This document shows, in pieces, positions 1-12,400 of a DNA stretch of 64,000 bases. The DNA is taken from positions 1,498,001 through 1,562,000 of the forward strand of contig NC_070619.1 of the NCBI RefSeq assembly GCF_027172205.1, in the 5' to 3' direction. The stretch's first letter is position 1, and every line of letters starts with the position of its first letter. The notes below the pieces were generated by a model. The model made no database searches. It saw only the letters and a program-made list of their open reading frames with translations, and was not told the DNA's origin. This DNA comes from Podarcis raffonei (lineage: Eukaryota; Chordata; Lepidosauria; Squamata; Lacertidae). The position numbers and the translations under genes were made by a program.

Positions 1-155
1 TTATTTAAAACCCATCTCTGGGTTATTTGTGGGGCATCGGAATTCGTTCATTCCCCCCCCAAAAAAAATACAGTCCAGCCCCCCCACAAGGTCTGAGGGA
101 CAGTGGACCAGCCCCCTGCTGAAAAAGTTTGCTGACCTCAGACTCTCAGCCGGCG
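1..155. mobile_element. hAT-type MITE fragment cut by the window edge
   Basis: The stretch closely matches the right part of the element at 54239-54489 (shared GTCTGAGGGACAGTGGACC and CCCCCTGCTGAAAAAG blocks), whose full copy has 8-bp target duplications. The left part lies outside the window. Confidence 0.7.
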
Positions 156-407
156 CACCAGATGGAGCAGTTGCTCTGGACACAGTATACCTTCTGTAAC
201 TTGGCATCCTATGGATCATTATGGCGCCAGCTTTAGAAAGGTAAAATTTACATGTGTTTCTCTACCCAGTTTAACCTCTGGCCCTGAGCCCCACTTGTGA
301 ACTGGCTAACCACACCCAGGCAGAGCACTTGCTTACAGACCCTATGATCTCCAGAAAATAATAATAACAATAATAAATATATACATATGAAAAAAACATT
401 CCCCTAC

Positions 408-3400
408 CCACTTCAGGGCACCTGGAGGCATCACCATTCCTGACACTCTGAATCAGATCCCTGCAGGGAGGAAGAGGCAAATTAACATGAATACTTCATG
501 CAGGCATGAAAAAGCATTTGGCGTTGCGCAACCACTTCTCTCAGAAAACATCCTCGCCTGGCCTTGAAATTCACAGAATCATGGCTGAGGGGCTTGGAGC
601 CAACAGGGACTCTCCTGTGAAGAGAGAGCAGAGAACAATGTGCTTCGGTGGCGCACGCTGAAGTATGGCTGAGAGTGCGTGGGTTTCAAAGCCTCACCTT
701 GAGCGTTTATTCTCCGCACAGGCAGGGCTGGAGCCTGGTAGGTGGGAAGCACACTGTGCCAGACCAGTTCAGTCTCTGGTAACAGACACGAGAAGCTTTT
801 CCCCAGCCCCAGATGGAGATGCCGGTGATGGAACGTGAGATCTTCTGGACATGAAGGGCTCTGTCACTGAACTATGGTCCTCCCCCTCAAAATAAACTAA
901 AATCCTAATCCTCATGGTTCTGAGGAAAGGTTCTGATTCACAGGGGTACAGAGGGGAGCTTCTACTGAGTCAGACCACTCTTCCTTCCTTTACAGATAAA
1001 TTTAAGATTCTAGTCCTCATGGTCTTGAACAAAGAGCTAAGTTTTCCACGGAAAACCACAAAGCTGCCTCGTGTCAAGTCATATCGCTGGTTCATCTAGC
1101 TCACGATTGTCTCCAGAGTTTCCCAAACTTGGGTCTCCAGCTGTTGTTGGACTACAACTCCCACCATCCCTAACTATCAGGTCAAGTGGTCAGTGATGAT
1201 TGGCATTGTAGTCCAAAAACAGCTGGGAGTTTGGGCAATACTGGTCTTGCCTGGAGATGCAGAGGACCTTCTGCATGCTCCAGCCCTTAAAGTTAAAGTC
1301 CTCCTGGCTTTGGCTTAAGAGCTTATTGAAACAGAAGCACAGAAAGGTGCCTTACACCAAGAGAGTCCATCTGCCCCAGAAGTAGCTCTCCAGGGTGTCA
1401 GATGGGGTTTTCCCCCAGCCCTGTGTAGAGACGCTGGGGTGGATCCTGGCCCTTCTGCATGCCACACTAAACAAAGGGAGGTGGGAGCAGTAGTGAGCAG
1501 AAGAATAATGTGTGTTCGTTTCAGTTACAGGCACGGAGGTCGCCTAGAGGGCTCAGAGTGAAATGAGAGGCAGTGATGTTAAGTGAATGGTAAATAATGC
1601 ACGGCGTAGCTTTCAACCCCTCTCAAATGCTGCATAAATGCTAATAGCTATTGTTATTATGTATCCCACAGGGCAGGGGTTGTGCTACTCACCGCAAACC
1701 CCCAGACCGGTTCGCCATGGGGATGCAGGCGCCAAGAGGCCGTGACCAGGCACAGTAAGGATCCCTGGCTAAGACGCAGTCGAGGCAGAACTTGTACCGG
1801 CTGCAGGTGGCCACGGGGAGCTGCACCAGCCGGGAGGCAGACCCAGCATACAGCAGGCCCTGGAAAGGGAGCACCAAGCAGACAAGACTGCGGTGTAGCT
1901 CAGCTGGCATGGAGCATGAGAGCCTTAATCTCAGGGCCATGTTGGGCATGTTGCAGGGGGCTGGGCAAATGACCCTTGTGGTCCCTTCCAACTCTGATTC
2001 TAAGACATCTTTCCTGCACTGGACTAAACTGTACATGAAAGAGATACACGCAAAAGGGCAGGCAGAAGAAGACACATCAGGCTAGGACCTGGGGTGCCAT
2101 GGTTCAAATCCCCACTTGGGCGGCAGTGGGCCACTCCTTGCCTCTCCGCCTGACCTACCTCACATGGCTGTAGTGGGGATTAGAGGAGAAGCAGGTGCAC
2201 CTTGGAGGGAAATGTGGGGTGCAAATGCAATAACCAAATGAATAAAATGATGTGAAAGGAAAAGGGTAAACGGTGAGGAAGGTGTGGTGTCATGCTGCAC
2301 AGCCCATGTAGGCATTTAAAGGCCAAGCCAAAAGGCAGCCACTCTTTCAAATTTTAATTTCTCCGGTTTTGGCACTGCAGTTCTCCAGCCAGGCAACAAG
2401 TACGAAACTGACACATGACAGGTTAAACATAAAAATGCCTAACATACAAAAATGCATTGTGCTGGGGGAAACTGCTCTGCAAAAGGGGAAACTGCAATGA
2501 AAAAGGTCACCGTGGGGAGAAATTCAGACCCAAACGTCACTGGATTTTCAAAACTTGAAAATAAATAAACTGCAAATTGCTGCAGAATTGTAGAAAGCTG
2601 AACTGAAATTTCGGAAAGATGAGTAACTGAGAGAAACCAGAATGGATGGATCAGGACAGATGTCCTACCTTTTGTGCAGCCAGCTTGAGTGTCTGCACAG
2701 GCTCTGGAGATGGAAACAGCTGTAACTCTTCCACAATGAAAATCTCCCCCTGGAGGTTGACAGCTTTATGCAAATAGCCCTTATCTGCACAAAATCAAGC
2801 ACACTTTTAAACCCCAATTAAAGTAAATGGAGTGGGGAGAAGAAGAGAAGGGACCACTGTTTTGAAGGAACCAAGGTCTAAATTACTCAAAAGCAGGAAA
2901 AATGTGAGGTTGACTCCCGCCCTCCTAAAAAGGTACTTTATTCATCTGATAAAGAAGCCAAAAAGACCTTGGTAAAGTCGCTGCTTGCCCCAGCCACTCT
3001 GGGTGGCTTCCAACATATATAAAAAAACCATAATAAAACATTAAACATTAATAATTTGCCTACACAGGGCTGCCTTCAGATGTCTTCTAAAGGTATGTGT
3101 AGTTACTTATCTCCTCGGCTCAGGGGTCGCATAACCTCCATATCCTCCCACATTTGTCTGATGAAAATAGGGACATCCCCTGCTTCCCGGTAGCCGCCCC
3201 GTCAACCTTGCGGGGGGGGGGATGCCTACATCAGCCCCCACCACTCTCACTCCAAGAAAGAAGTTCTTTGCCCCTCTCCTTTGTTTGGAACAGATGGGAG
3301 GATGACCGCCCCATCTTGGCACCCAGCAAAAGGAAGGTGAGTCAGCACAAGAAGGAACTGAGCAGGAAAAGCAGAGTCTCTCAAGCATGGCAGATTTTGG

Positions 3401-6400
3401 AGGTGTTTCCTGAGACCTTCAGCGGACTCCATGGGAGGTAGCAGAGGGCACACGGGCACCTGCTTGTGCCATGCTGGCGATTCCCAATCTAGGAAGTTGG
3501 CCTACCTGTCCCTAGGAAAAGGATGTCGTACGTTGCATTATCCATGCCACTAGTTTGGTCTACCACAAGATGTGTGTATCGCACGCCTCTTTTGACCAAC
3601 ACCGGCTGGTGGCCGATGGGGTTCACGGTGCCATCCATCAGGGGATGGTCCCTGGCAAACTGGAGGACTCTGTCCGGCAAGTCAAGGGAAGAGCTGTATC
3701 CCTCCTGGTGCCTGGCAGAAATGTTGAGGCACTAGAAAAAGGAAGATGGTTACAGTATTCCTTTTATTCAGACGTTCACCTGTTTGGTACACACCAGTGA
3801 TATCCACTTGAACACTTACCACATGGGGGCATAGATGGTCAACCAGGGAAGGGAGGGGGACAACTTACAGCGCCCGGCCGAGGCGTGGGGACCTCTCCCC
3901 TGTGCACCACCCATTTTGCATGTGAATTCTCAACGGCAAGGGGGCCTTTGAAGTTTCCTTTCTGGAAGAGGTCTTGAACAGCTTCCATCCTGAATGCACA
4001 AATGGCCGAGATGTCCAATCTCCCCCTGAAACAAGATGGAAAGGAAATAAGTTCTGCGACAGAGCACGTCTTTCCAGAATGCCTCCCTGCTTCTGGAACA
4101 ACCAAAGGATTTGTCTGATGAAGAAATATGCCCACAAATAAGATAAAAACTCCCTCCCACTCTTCAGAAGTGGAAGAAGCAAATCATGCAGAGATGCAAG
4201 AAGCAGCCATCTCTGAAGGTGGGGGGATTTGGGCTCAGCCTATGAAGCTGCCTTATCCTTGGCTGTCCAGCAACCCAAAGATTGTACAGCTAGCATGGTC
4301 CAAGTTCTCAGGCAGAGAAAGATCTTTCCCTTTCCAACCTTTTTTCCCCCAAACAGGAGATGCCAGAGATTGAACTTTCTGTATGCAAAGCAGGTGGCTC
4401 ACCACAGTGAACCACAGTGCCTCCCGAATAAACAAAGAATTGGTTATTTTACCAATTTACTGCTTACAGAAACAGGCACTTCTCTCCCATTTGCTCCAGC
4501 AGAGGTTTGGCAACACTAATTCTACAGGGTGGGGGGGAAAGAACAACAGCACAGCTCGGCCACACAGTCTGCACGATGCATTCACTGTTTCTCAGGTGCT
4601 AATTGCAATCTTGAGATGCCTGCTTTTCCCAATCACCCTTTGGTGACAAAGCTTCTTTGTATGAAAAAGTCAGAAACAGAAAGGGTGGGGCAGTGGGGAG
4701 AAAATTATTCACAAAGGAGACTTCTGCCTTGAGTCAAACCAGGGTACTGAAATGTGGGCCGCCCTTAAGTTGTATCTGTCAATTATTCACAAGACCTCAA
4801 TAAAAGCTTGTGTTGCTGCCATGTTAGGGGGCCTTTAGTGAGGCTTTTTCTGCCATTCCTGTGGGATGGCTGATGTAGTTCTGTCGTCATTGCCATGTGC
4901 TCTTATCTGAGCTGTTGGGAGTTGCAGGGAAAACACGCAAAGAAGGCTGGGGTAGCTGCACCGCTATGGTGGCCGCGGTTTCTGCTTTATGCTCACAACA
5001 GCACATGTTCCCCACCATTTTTTGAAGGAAAAGCTGGAGGTTGGCTTTTGCTGCCCAATTCCCCAATGGGCTCTGAGTCCCCTAAGTCCATGAGAAGAAT
5101 GGATGGAGGTAGGATCCAGAGAAAGCAAGGCAGATCTTTATTTTTCTGTTGCAACAGAGTACCCCGCCCTCCTTGCAAGGATGTGAGAGACCGAGAACAA
5201 AGTGTGCAGACACTTTTAAATACTTTAGACATTGCCCAACCCCTTAGCCAAAGACTTAACTAAAAGCATCATACATACATCACAGAAAGAGGGGTTCCAG
5301 CACAAAAATTTGAGTGTGCAGTCATCTCTCCTGTCTGCCAGGATACCTGATAATGTTTTACTGACTGCATTACCTGGGCAGCCTGGCCATTCTTTTGAGA
5401 TGTTAAATACTTTAGTTCTTCAAGCAGAGGCCCACCCTATTCATACACAAATATGCCCTTAAAACAGATTTTGTAGGGTTTGTAAGTGAAAAGAACTACT
5501 GGGAAAGGTTTCTCCAATATATTTCCTTCTGTAGAGGAAATATTTTGGGTTATTAAGAATCAAGATGACATCAGGATTGCCCCCCAGAACTATTTCAGAC
5601 ATGTGATTTATTTACTGGTGTATGTGTGCTTACCTTGTGCATTTATGAACATTTATTCTATATTTGAGACCTTAGAATTCTTATAACACAGTCCTTCTTC
5701 ACACAGCACACATTTAAACTATGAAACTCCCTGCCACAGGAGACAGTGACAGCTGCCAACTTTGATGGCTTTAAAAGAAACTCATGGAGGAGAAGGCTCT
5801 TGATTGGTTCTGGCCCTGATGGCCAGGCTCTGCCTCCAAATCCCAGGTGCGGGAAAGGACAGGAGAGGAGGGGGCTCTTGTGCTCAGGCCCTGCTTGAGG
5901 GCTTCCCTTTGGGGCAACTGTTTGGCCACGGTGAGGACAGCAGGCTGGCCTAGCAGTGTTCTTCTTATGTTCTTACGGCTGTGAGAAAACCTTACCACTG
6001 CTGGGTGAAAATCCCATAAAAGATGCTTTCCCGCCAGTTGGTTGTTTTGATCATGAAGATGGCGTGGAGGACATTGAACTGAAAATCTGATTCAGGAGCT
6101 GAGCAGACAAGGGTGGCCTTTAGAAAGGAGGTCCACTTTTTCTTCAGGGTGCGCCTCCCACCGAGATCAGCCTGTGGAAAATAACCCAGCAAGATAGCAG
6201 CGAGCAGCTCTTCCCCCTCCCCTGAATCAGGGCCATTCCCTGGGCAGGGCTGGGGGAGCTTGATGCCAATAGTGGGCAGGGCCAGAGCTAAGTGGATGGG
6301 GCCAGTCCTTTTCTTCCTAGCACCCCCTTTTCTCTTTCTCCCACCCCTTCCACACAGAGCTGAAGGTGCCATGTTGTAGCCTAGGGATGGAGGACCTTTC

Positions 6401-9400
6401 CCGCACTGGTAAGACAATCAAGGGGTCCAGGTACGCACTGTGCAGATCTGGGCTACTCGCGAGACCAGAAGTTTGTCGTAGAAGTCAAACTCAACCGCCG
6501 CTTCTGTGAAGAAGACATAAACTCTGTCCGAGTCGGAGCCTGCCCCATTCTCCTGCACGAGATCCATGTGAACGAAGGTGGGCTCTGAAGAAGACAATGA
6601 CACAGGGTTATTGTTCAATGTCAGGGGCAGAGATCCTAACCAGCTGAAGCACCGTACTCTCGCCACTCAGACTTCCAAACTTCATGATTCTTTTAGGAGG
6701 GAATCCACGCCCCCTGATACCAAAAGGGGAGAGTTCTGCAGCACCCAACAAAAAATATGTTATAGCATCGATATATCGTTCAAAACCACTTTGAAGCCCA
6801 TATTGTGATATCGGTTTCATAATTTTTGACCTGGCAATATATAGAGTGTGTGTGTGTGTGTGCACGAAAAATCACAATGTGGGAAAAACCATGAAGCCAG
6901 CCAATGCCTCTACATAACTCCATTCTTATTTCAGACATTGTGATATATCAGCATATTGTGATGTTTAGCTGCTGATATATCACAAAGCTGAAAACCAGCT
7001 CCATCCCTATTTCAGACATTCTGATGTATCAGTATATTGCGATGTTTAGCTGGTGATACACTGCGATGTTGAAAACCAGGTATCACCCAGCTCTAATCAG
7101 TAGTGATAGCCACCAACCTAGATGGTTTCAAAAGAGGATGAGGAAGTGAAGTCTATCCATGGCTACTAGTCATGATGGCTCTGCCCTTCCGCCACTGTCA
7201 AGAGGCAGGCAAGGGAAACCTCAGGAGGGGAGAGTTGCTCTTGTGTGTCCGTCTTGCTTGTGGGCTTCCCGTTGGGGCACCTGGCGCCCATGGGGATGGG
7301 TAGGGTGGAAGGCAGGGAGCCCAACAGTAGACTGGTAAGACTCCCTGGAAAAGACCCTGATGTTGGGAAAGATGGAGGGCACAAGGAGAAGGGACGACAG
7401 AGGACGAGATAGTTGGACAGTGTTCTTGAAGCTACTAGCATAAGTTTGACCAAACTGCGGGAGGCAGTGGAAGACAGGAGTGCCTGGCATGCTCTGGTCC
7501 AGGGGGTAATGAAGAGTCGGACATGACTAAATGACTGAACAACAACAAAAAAACCCCCAAGAAACAAGGCAGGCAGGTGGGGGACAAGTGAGGGCAGACT
7601 GAGGTTGGTGGGGCCCTTTTCCTAAATGGATCATGTGAACATAAGAAGAGTCTGTTGGATCAGGTCAGGCTCTTCTTACATTCCCAAACTCTTATGGAAT
7701 GGAACACACTTCATCAGACACTTGAAAGATCCCTCCTCTAGATGTTCCGACACTCAGTGCAAGACTCCCAGGGCAGTGTACAGAAATGCAATAAAGCGCA
7801 CTAAAATAACAATAAAATAGCACGCAGCAGTCATCAAGAAGAAAAGGGGGAAACATAATCGTCCAATGATTTCCAAGAGGCCCTGAAACTGAATAAAAGC
7901 AGAGAGATGAATTCCCTTATTTTAAAATTTTAAGTGTTTTGTGCATCCTTGCTAGGGTCTCTCTCCCCAAGCCCCTTCTGTGTTGAAACTTGCAAAACAG
8001 CAAAAATCAGCATAGATTAACATCAGGCATCCAGTGGTACAAAGAAACCTAGATTACTCCTTCATAGAAAGGACAGTTTGTTATCACTCAGGCTAAATGA
8101 GAACATTCTTGCCCTCATTTAAATAAAGGGGCCGTTTATAGAAATTAATTAAATTGCCTTGCATCTCCTTTCTGTTGCGACAAGGCAGAGCGAATAAAGC
8201 CTTTCTGATGGCAAGGAAAATGGGTGAAAATAGGCCTGTCAACAGATTAAAGAACTTTATTTATGGATTAATTATCTGATTTGGAAGCGCTTAATCACGG
8301 GGAGCACGTTTACAAATTGCAAAAACATCGGTGACGGAGCCCCCTTGGGAGGAACTTGATTGCAAGTTAAAAATTTAATAACAAAATTTAATAAGCTGAA
8401 AGATGGCGCTTATTGTTGAGACATGAAAGGTCATCCATATTGTAGCTTGCTTATTTGCAGCAGGGAAGCCTGCAAAGCTAATCGGCTGAGAGGCTGTGAT
8501 AGCATCCATAGGTGGTTCCATGGAAGGCAAAGCCATTTGCGGTATTTATTTATTTAGTTATTAAATTTGTATATTTCAACCTTTTTAAAAGTTCACAGGG
8601 TGCTTCACAACATAAAATGCAAAATGAGAACACAAAATACACAATAAAACTAAAAGAAACTCATAATTCCCCCTCCCACAAACACATTGAAAAGACCATA
8701 GAACGTTAATCAGCCAAAGACCTGGTTATAGAGAAATGTTAAAGATATGCAATGAAGGCACAAAGTGAGTCTCCATTGGGAAGAGCACTCCACAGGTGGG
8801 GAGCCACTGCCGAAAAGACCCATTCTCATGTGGCTGCCCTCTGGATCTCTCATGGAGGAGGAAGACGAAGAAGGGCCTGAGACGGAACACAGGATCAGGG
8901 TCAGTTCATATGGGAAGAGGTGGTCCTTAAGCATTGCAGGGGGTTGGACTAGATGGCCCTCAGGGCCCCAACTCCATGATTCCATGATTCTACGAAGAGA
9001 AGACGGAGAATGAGGCCGAAGGGAAAGGAAATTAGGAAGGAACCAGGGTCAAGATAATACGGAGAGCCTTAGCTTTTATAGAAATGCTCGGTGCATTTAC
9101 AAGTGCCTGTCCTTGCCCAACTGCTTTGTGAGAGGTGCAGCTTGGAAGAAGCTGGCTAGGTGGGTGGGGAGGTGATGGCTGTGGCTTAGGCCACACGCAA
9201 AGGAGCCAGCCCAAATTGACTTCCATTTGCTCTAGTGTGCCTTTGTGACCTCATTAGCCATTGCACCAATTGCTGCTGCCACCTCAGCCCTATCTGCAGG
9301 GTTAACAGCGTATGCACCACATGCACAGTAATGGGGCATAAGCAAAGGTCAGCCGACTGTGGAGGACACAGTGACAACACATTTTTACTCACCCCCAACC

Positions 9401-12400
9401 CAAATCTTTCCTGAACCAAACCTGTGCACCAGTTCCCTGGATCTCTTTCAATCTAAGGACTGGGATACTGCATTTTAAAACATGGACTTGTGCAACTTTT
9501 AACATCCCCTCCAGCACTAGCCTGGTTTGATGGTTTGTTTTGTTTTTTAAAGATCTCCCTTTAACAAAATCTGTTTGGTGTTTTAATGAAAACCTGCTTT
9601 TTAAGCTACCATGTAAAGAAAAGCTGTGCACGTAGCGTTTGGCTGCTGCGCCGCTTTCTCGCCAGATGACGCCGAGGCAGGGTGTGTGTTTTCCAACAAT
9701 GGCAGATTTAATTGCATGTGCAAAGGGCCCAGTACATGACAAGAGGCAGAGGCGGGCAGATCACGAGATCGAAATAAGCACTGCACCTCCAAGCTCCATT
9801 AATTGGCGATATCTGCCTGGCGGACATACCTTTTTTTAAAAAGAGACTTACCGTTAAGCCATGATGCTTTAAATTCTGTCCTTAAAGGATTCCTCAGACT
9901 CCGTAGTATAATTGGCTCCGAACCCAAGAAGTTGTTTGAAGTGGCGGAATAAAGTGCACCGTCTGGGCAGGAGAATAAAGAGACAGGCTTTTTAAAAATC
10001 TCTGGCACTAATTACAGAGAAGAGGCAAGTATTTTGTGTGTGCATGACAGGCTGATGGCTATATTCAGAAGCAGGTCAAGCGAGTACATGGGCGTAGCCT
10101 GGGGGCAGCTGCCCCCCCAATCAAGTAAATAAATAAAAATACTTAACTAAAAGTATAAATAACCAGAATATTTGAAATAATGATTTAATAATAATTTTAT
10201 TATTTATACCCCACCCATCTGGCTGGGTTTCCAGCCAAATGTTTTGACAGATTTTTCTGAGTGCTTGGGGTCAAAAGAAGACATTTCATTCCAAATCTGC
10301 TAGACGGAGCCAGACAGAGGATGATGACAGGTGGGTGTCCAGGCCCCTGCCTAACATAAATCCTGGCCACAATCATGACCCAGAATCATTCAAAATCTTA
10401 AGCACCCAAGAAGGAAGGATTAAAGGTGGGTGGAGCTGGAAGAATGCTGTTAGCATCTCAGAACTGTATCCAGTGTTAGCCCTACTCAGGGCAGATCCAT
10501 TGAAATGGATGGACATGACTAAGTTTGGGGAAAGTCCACGGGGGGCGGGGCGGGCGAGGAGGCTTTATGCAAGCAGACAGACTGGGCTGTGTGTAACAAA
10601 ATAAAAATAAATCGGCTTTCTGATTGCCCTTTCCAACTTCCGGGTTGGCGCCATCGTCTAATGGCGGATTCCCTCCGAGCTCTGGAGGGAATCGGCTCAA
10701 CAGGGGTCGGGTTCTGCCGCGGCGGCGACGCGGGGACCCTTAGAAACCACAGGCGCTGAAGCCTGTGGACCTGGTGATTCGGCGGGCACCATTTGCGCCC
10801 CCCCCGACCCGCAAAGGAGCCTTTTTAAAGGCTCTGGAACGGGGGACGGAGAGCGGCGTGGTGCTGAGAGTTCGACTGCTTCCCCTGCTGAGTGAAGCCG
10901 CATGCCATGGACGGAGAGCGCTAACTTCTTCCTTTGAACATTTGGATCAAAAGTAACGACCCGTGAGTAACACGGTAATTGGACTTAAAAGGGAAATTTT
11001 ATTATTGGGAATTCGGCACGATCGGGCAAGGTGTTAAAAGGAAGTCTGCCTACCCGCCTTATAAACATCGTAAAGCAAGGATTTTATTACTAAGGTTGTG
11101 AGAATACCTTTCTTTTTGTGGAAAAAAGCAATTAACTTTATATTGGGCCAATTTAAGTGACTGTGCTGGAGGATAAGAGCTAACATTGAGAACGGAATTC
11201 ACTCCTCCCCCAAGACCCGGGAGCGATCGGTGAGAGGGCCTGCGGAAGAGGTATAAAGATTTTGACAGCTGTCAAATTAGCTGTCAAAGTTGGGGGGGGA
11301 AAGGAGAACTTTGTTTCTGCTGTCTTTGCTGGTTTCATTTGATACAATTTGGTAACAAATTGTTAAAAATAAAGAAGAAAAGGTTAACTTGTCTTTTGGG
11401 TGGAAATTGGAAGACATTAAGTAACTAGAATCCCTCTAGAGGGGGTTCAGGACATTACAAAAATGGCGGTAAGTGGAAAAATACTGGCTGAACTGGAAAA
11501 GACCTTCACGCTTCTGGGAAAACTGCAGGAGCAGACAAATGTTTTGACTGTGAATGTCACAATAATGAAGGGAACAGTAAATAAAGTTGCTGAGCCTGGA
11601 AAGGATATGATTCAAGTTCCTGCAGATGAACAGGGAAGTGTTGTTGTTGATCCAAAAATCCTTACAGCCAAACAGGAGAAGGAATTTGAGTCAATTGAGG
11701 AGGTGTTTAAAGAGGAATATGAGGATCTGAAGGAAAAAGAAGGAGGTGCTGTGATGCTGCAGACGATTAAGGAGAGCCAGAGGCCTGTTAAGTTGGACAT
11801 AAAGGAAAATAAGAACAGGATGATGAAAATTTGGTTGGAAGGGAAGAATGGAAATTGGAGAGATCTCCTTATATGGGGATCTGAAGACATATGGAATACA
11901 AATTTGGCTAATGTGGAATTTGGAGCCTTTGGGACATTTGGACTTATGAGAAGTAAGAAACCAGATCTTGGCTCCATTGTTAAATATGGAGGTCTGGCTG
12001 GAAGAAATATGGACCTTATTGGAACAGAGCTTCTTCGAGATTCAGAATTTAAAATAAAGGACTATAAAAAAAACCGGCAGAGAGAAATTGAGAGACAGTT
12101 AAGTGCCTCGGATATGAGGTCGCCAGGCTGATTTCAGATGGACTGATGGACTTTGGTTGGGGATCGAAACCGGGAAAGGGGGTGGTAGGGCTTTGGGAAT
12201 CCAAAGGGTGTACAAATATATTTTGGTTTAATTAAGTTGGTTTTGCCACTAACATAAAAATGGGGATTTTGGGGAAGGGATTTGGGGCCGACCTTAGCAA
12301 AAGATTGTTAAGAATAAGTGTTGATGTATAGAGATTGAGGTTTTTAAGTTAAAATGGGTTAATTAAATTGATGGGGTGAATTTAGGAAAAGTATTTTAAG

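Noticed and set aside
1890-1965. Possible tRNA-Lys gene
   Set aside because: Joined to a CR1 3' tail and lacking pairing in the acceptor stem; a SINE.
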